Shown here piece after piece: positions 62,088-64,000 of a DNA stretch of 64,000 nt. Both the position numbers and the translations under genes were made by a program. The DNA is from Brassicibacter mesophilus (lineage in GTDB: Bacteria > Bacillota > Clostridia > Tissierellales > Proteiniboraceae). How positions within the stretch are numbered: the first letter of the stretch is position 1; every line of letters starts with the position of its first letter. Location of the stretch: positions 1 to 64,000 of the forward strand of contig NZ_JBNPXI010000011.1 in the NCBI RefSeq assembly GCF_050433385.1, written 5' to 3'. A model generated the notes under the pieces. That model was given only the letters and a program-made list of their open reading frames with translations, was not told the origin of the DNA and searched no databases.

Positions 62088-64000
62088 TTATATTCTGTCT
62101 AACGTCTGCAGCAGCCTGTAAATCATTGTTGCTGCTTCTGCTCTTGTTGCTGTTCCTTGTGGTACAAAGGTCGTTTCTGTTCTTCCGTTGATTATTCCAT
62201 TGTTAAATGCTATTGCTACTGCTTCTTTTGCTGATTCTGTTATTTGATCTTTGTCTTCAAATGTTAGCTCTACTGTTGTTGCTTTTGTTTCATCTACATA
62301 TTTTATTGTATTTGCTATCATTACTGCCATTTCTTCTCTTGTTATTGCTGCATCTGGGCTAAATGTATTTTCTGTTGCTGTTATTATTCCTGCTTTTAGT
62401 GCTGCTTCTACATATCCTGTGTACCATCTACCTGCTATGTCTGTAAATACTCCTGTGTGTTCTTCTTGTTGTAGTCCTAGAAGACTAACTAATGTCTTTA
62501 CAAATTGAGCTTTTGTCATTGTTCCTTGTGGCACATAGTTTACTCCATCCATTCCATCTACTATCTTTCTTGCTGCCATAACTTCTATATTATGTTTTGC
62601 CCAGTGATTTGCTATGTCCGCAAATGTTCTTGTTGATGCCATTATTGTATACTTACTGAAATGGTTCAATTCTACTTCTACTACTCTGTTTTTCTTATCT
62701 ACTTTTCCGCCTACATATTCCCATGTATCTGTCTTTTCGTTTAATGTATAAACTCCAAGCAATTCTTCGTCTATACCATCAAGTTTAGATTTATTGTATT
62801 TCATTTTTACTTTAACTGGTTTATTAAATTTATCTATACTTGATGTGAACTCATAAACATCTGCTACTCTTTTTATATTATGTGATGCTTTTGGTTCTTC
62901 TACATCTTCATCATCTAATACTTCTACTTCAACTTCAGCTTTTTTATCAAATGTTCCTTTTTCGAATACAAGCTCAATATTACCTTCTTCGTCTTCTATT
63001 GTACCTCCAGCCGTTGGTATTGTTGCTTTTATTAGTGAATCATCCTTTTTGCTGGAGCTAGATCCACCGCTTGATGAACCTCCTCCGCTGCTTGATTTCT
63101 TTCTAGTAATGGATATTTCTTTAACTACCTCATTTCCCACTGAATCTTCAGCTTGTATTACTATTTTATTTTCGCCCATCTTTAAAGATACTTCATAATC
63201 ATCAATAGAATACTTAGCAGGTGGTAACGTGCTGAAATACGACCAGTCCGGAGCTATGTTGGCTAGCATGTTGCCGTTTACTCTTACCTTTAAATCAGGT
63301 AAATTATCTGTCACATCTGCACTTATCTTAACTGAACTTGAAGTTGTGCTTGAAGGTATCGAATCAGTCATCTTGATTGTAGGTTTAGTAGTATCTACAA
63401 ATATCTTATGCAGAAAATCAATAGCATTTTTAGCTGAATCTACAGCTTCTATTCTAATTTGATGCATCCCATCTTTAAGATTTAGCTCTGTTGAGAACTC
63501 CCAATTACCAGTAAATTTGTTAAATGTAAGCTCAACATCTTTTCCATCTATTTTAAAGCTGTCAATGCTTGAATCATCATCCACATATCCGCTGAACTCT
63601 ATTTTTGATATATCATATGTTGCAAAGAATTCTGGTGCTTCCACCATTACAGTAGGTATTGTTTCATCTCCTTCTGCAGGTCCAGTAGGTTCAAGGTATT
63701 CTTCAGGATCAGTTGGATCTACAGGATCAGTTGGATCAGTAGGTTCTTCACCTTCACCAAATGATATTAATTGAGAATCAACTGTATTCCAGCCGCAGTC
63801 ATATGCTCTTACTATAACCTCATGTTTATACTTCATTTCCGAAACATCAAAAATACCATTACTAGATTCTGCTATGACCTCTTCATCTTCAATTAATTGA
63901 TATTTCAATATTGGATAAGCTCCATCATTTGCTTCAAACGTGATAGTCTTTGCTTCTTCATCATATTTTGCTTCAGCTTTAACAGTTGGTCCAATAGTAT
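62088..64000 (-). CDS. SLH-domain surface protein, N-terminal part outside the window
   Basis: The reading frame is open to the right edge (first full codon at 63998), so the true start lies beyond 64000; the TTG at 63908 is internal. At least 636 residues are visible. Order: Ig-like domains, a Pro/Thr/Asp linker (PTDPTDPVDPTDPEEY), two cadherin or Ig-like repeats (KIEFSGYVDDDSSIDSF; VKISADVTDNLPDLKVRVNG), a Ser/Gly linker, the ZU5-like domain and three SLH domains. The last 280 residues are almost the same as in the subtilisin-SLH protein. The missing part may carry an enzyme domain. Confidence 0.9.
   Translation of the reverse strand, partial: TIGPTVKAEAKYDEEAKTITFEANDGAYPILKYQLIEDEEVIAESSNGIFDVSEMKYKHEVIVRAYDCGWNTVDSQLISFGEGEEPTDPTDPVDPTDPEEYLEPTGPAEGDETIPTVMVEAPEFFATYDISKIEFSGYVDDDSSIDSFKIDGKDVELTFNKFTGNWEFSTELNLKDGMHQIRIEAVDSAKNAIDFLHKIFVDTTKPTIKMTDSIPSSTTSSSVKISADVTDNLPDLKVRVNGNMLANIAPDWSYFSTLPPAKYSIDDYEVSLKMGENKIVIQAEDSVGNEVVKEISITRKKSSSGGGSSSGGSSSSKKDDSLIKATIPTAGGTIEDEEGNIELVFEKGTFDKKAEVEVEVLDDEDVEEPKASHNIKRVADVYEFTSSIDKFNKPVKVKMKYNKSKLDGIDEELLGVYTLNEKTDTWEYVGGKVDKKNRVVEVELNHFSKYTIMASTRTFADIANHWAKHNIEVMAARKIVDGMDGVNYVPQGTMTKAQFVKTLVSLLGLQQEEHTGVFTDIAGRWYTGYVEAALKAGIITATENTFSPDAAITREEMAVMIANTIKYVDETKATTVELTFEDKDQITESAKEAVAIAFNNGIINGRTETTFVPQGTATRAEAATMIYRLLQTLDRI
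62093..62974 (-). repeat. SLH cassette, copy 2
   Basis: Partner of 55985-56866. Similarity ends abruptly upstream of the ZU5-like part, where the linkers of the two proteins differ. One notable change is Cys in KLDCIDE of copy 1, which is Gly here. Confidence 0.9.

Noticed and set aside
63908..63910. TTG as the start of the rightmost SLH protein
   Set aside because: The frame continues with protein-like sequence to the window edge and there is no RBS before this TTG.

Overview
This window looks like a chromosome segment of a low-GC, spore-forming, amino-acid-fermenting anaerobe of the class Clostridia. A Tissierella/Alkaliphilus-like relative is my inference, because no rRNA is present to place it. 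The signs are AT-rich DNA, strong GGAGG ribosome binding sites, frequent TTG/GTG starts, many SLH-domain wall proteins, two lysine-fermentation genes (kal, kce), a ureohydrolase and two sigma-54 activators. Nearly all genes are on the minus strand. I see no tRNA, rRNA, CRISPR array, transposase or phage gene.

The backbone is a housekeeping order also known from Bacillus subtilis. Read 5'->3' on the minus strand it runs pyrG (52.6-54.2 kb), a Spo0F-like response regulator (36.9 kb), fba, fsa, glpX, rho, rpmE, tdk (34.5-29.1 kb), a DUF1385 gene, prmC, prfA (17.9-13.8 kb), a Sua5/YwlC-like gene, an arginine/tyrosine phosphatase-like gene, rpiB, upp (11.6-8.9 kb), dCMP deaminase, a TagO/WecA-like transferase and wecB (5.6-2.75 kb). 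Accessory modules sit in the gaps: (a) 0-2.5 kb, a thiolase with a -24/-12 promoter and its sigma-54 activator; (b) 5.7-8.7 kb, a lipoprotein, a TDT transporter and a C_GCAxxG protein; (c) 11.7-13.7 kb, a ZIP transporter and a CPA2 antiporter; (d) 15-16 kb, paired short chromate transporters; (e) 17.9-29.1 kb, an 11-kb island; (f) 35.3-36.6 kb, kce and kal; (g) 37.6-52.3 kb, a surface and efflux region; (h) 54.4-64 kb, secreted proteases and SLH proteins.

The 17.9-29.1 kb island has two halves. The left half is a sigma-54 activator, a ureohydrolase with a -24/-12 promoter nearly identical to the thiolase promoter, and a YjiH-like membrane protein. The right half holds an acyltransferase, an AraC regulator fused to a GH39-like domain, a MATE exporter with an in-frame TGA at codon 3, and an SGNH hydrolase. 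GTCAAGGGG-type palindromes punctuate this half.

The 37.6-64 kb region is about the cell surface. It contains a probable major S-layer protein with a near-consensus promoter and long leader, two secreted SLH proteins built of 5-6 degenerate repeats, a subtilisin-SLH giant (1964 aa) and a neighbouring SLH protein that share a roughly 0.88-kb, about 95% identical C-terminal cassette, a CtpA-type protease, a copper-amine-oxidase-N-like stalk protein, and a TolC-family protein near an HlyD adaptor-RND pump-TetR operon. That operon has a clear promoter and a palindromic operator. TagO- and WecB-like enzymes at the left end could supply wall polymers, including ones that SLH proteins bind.
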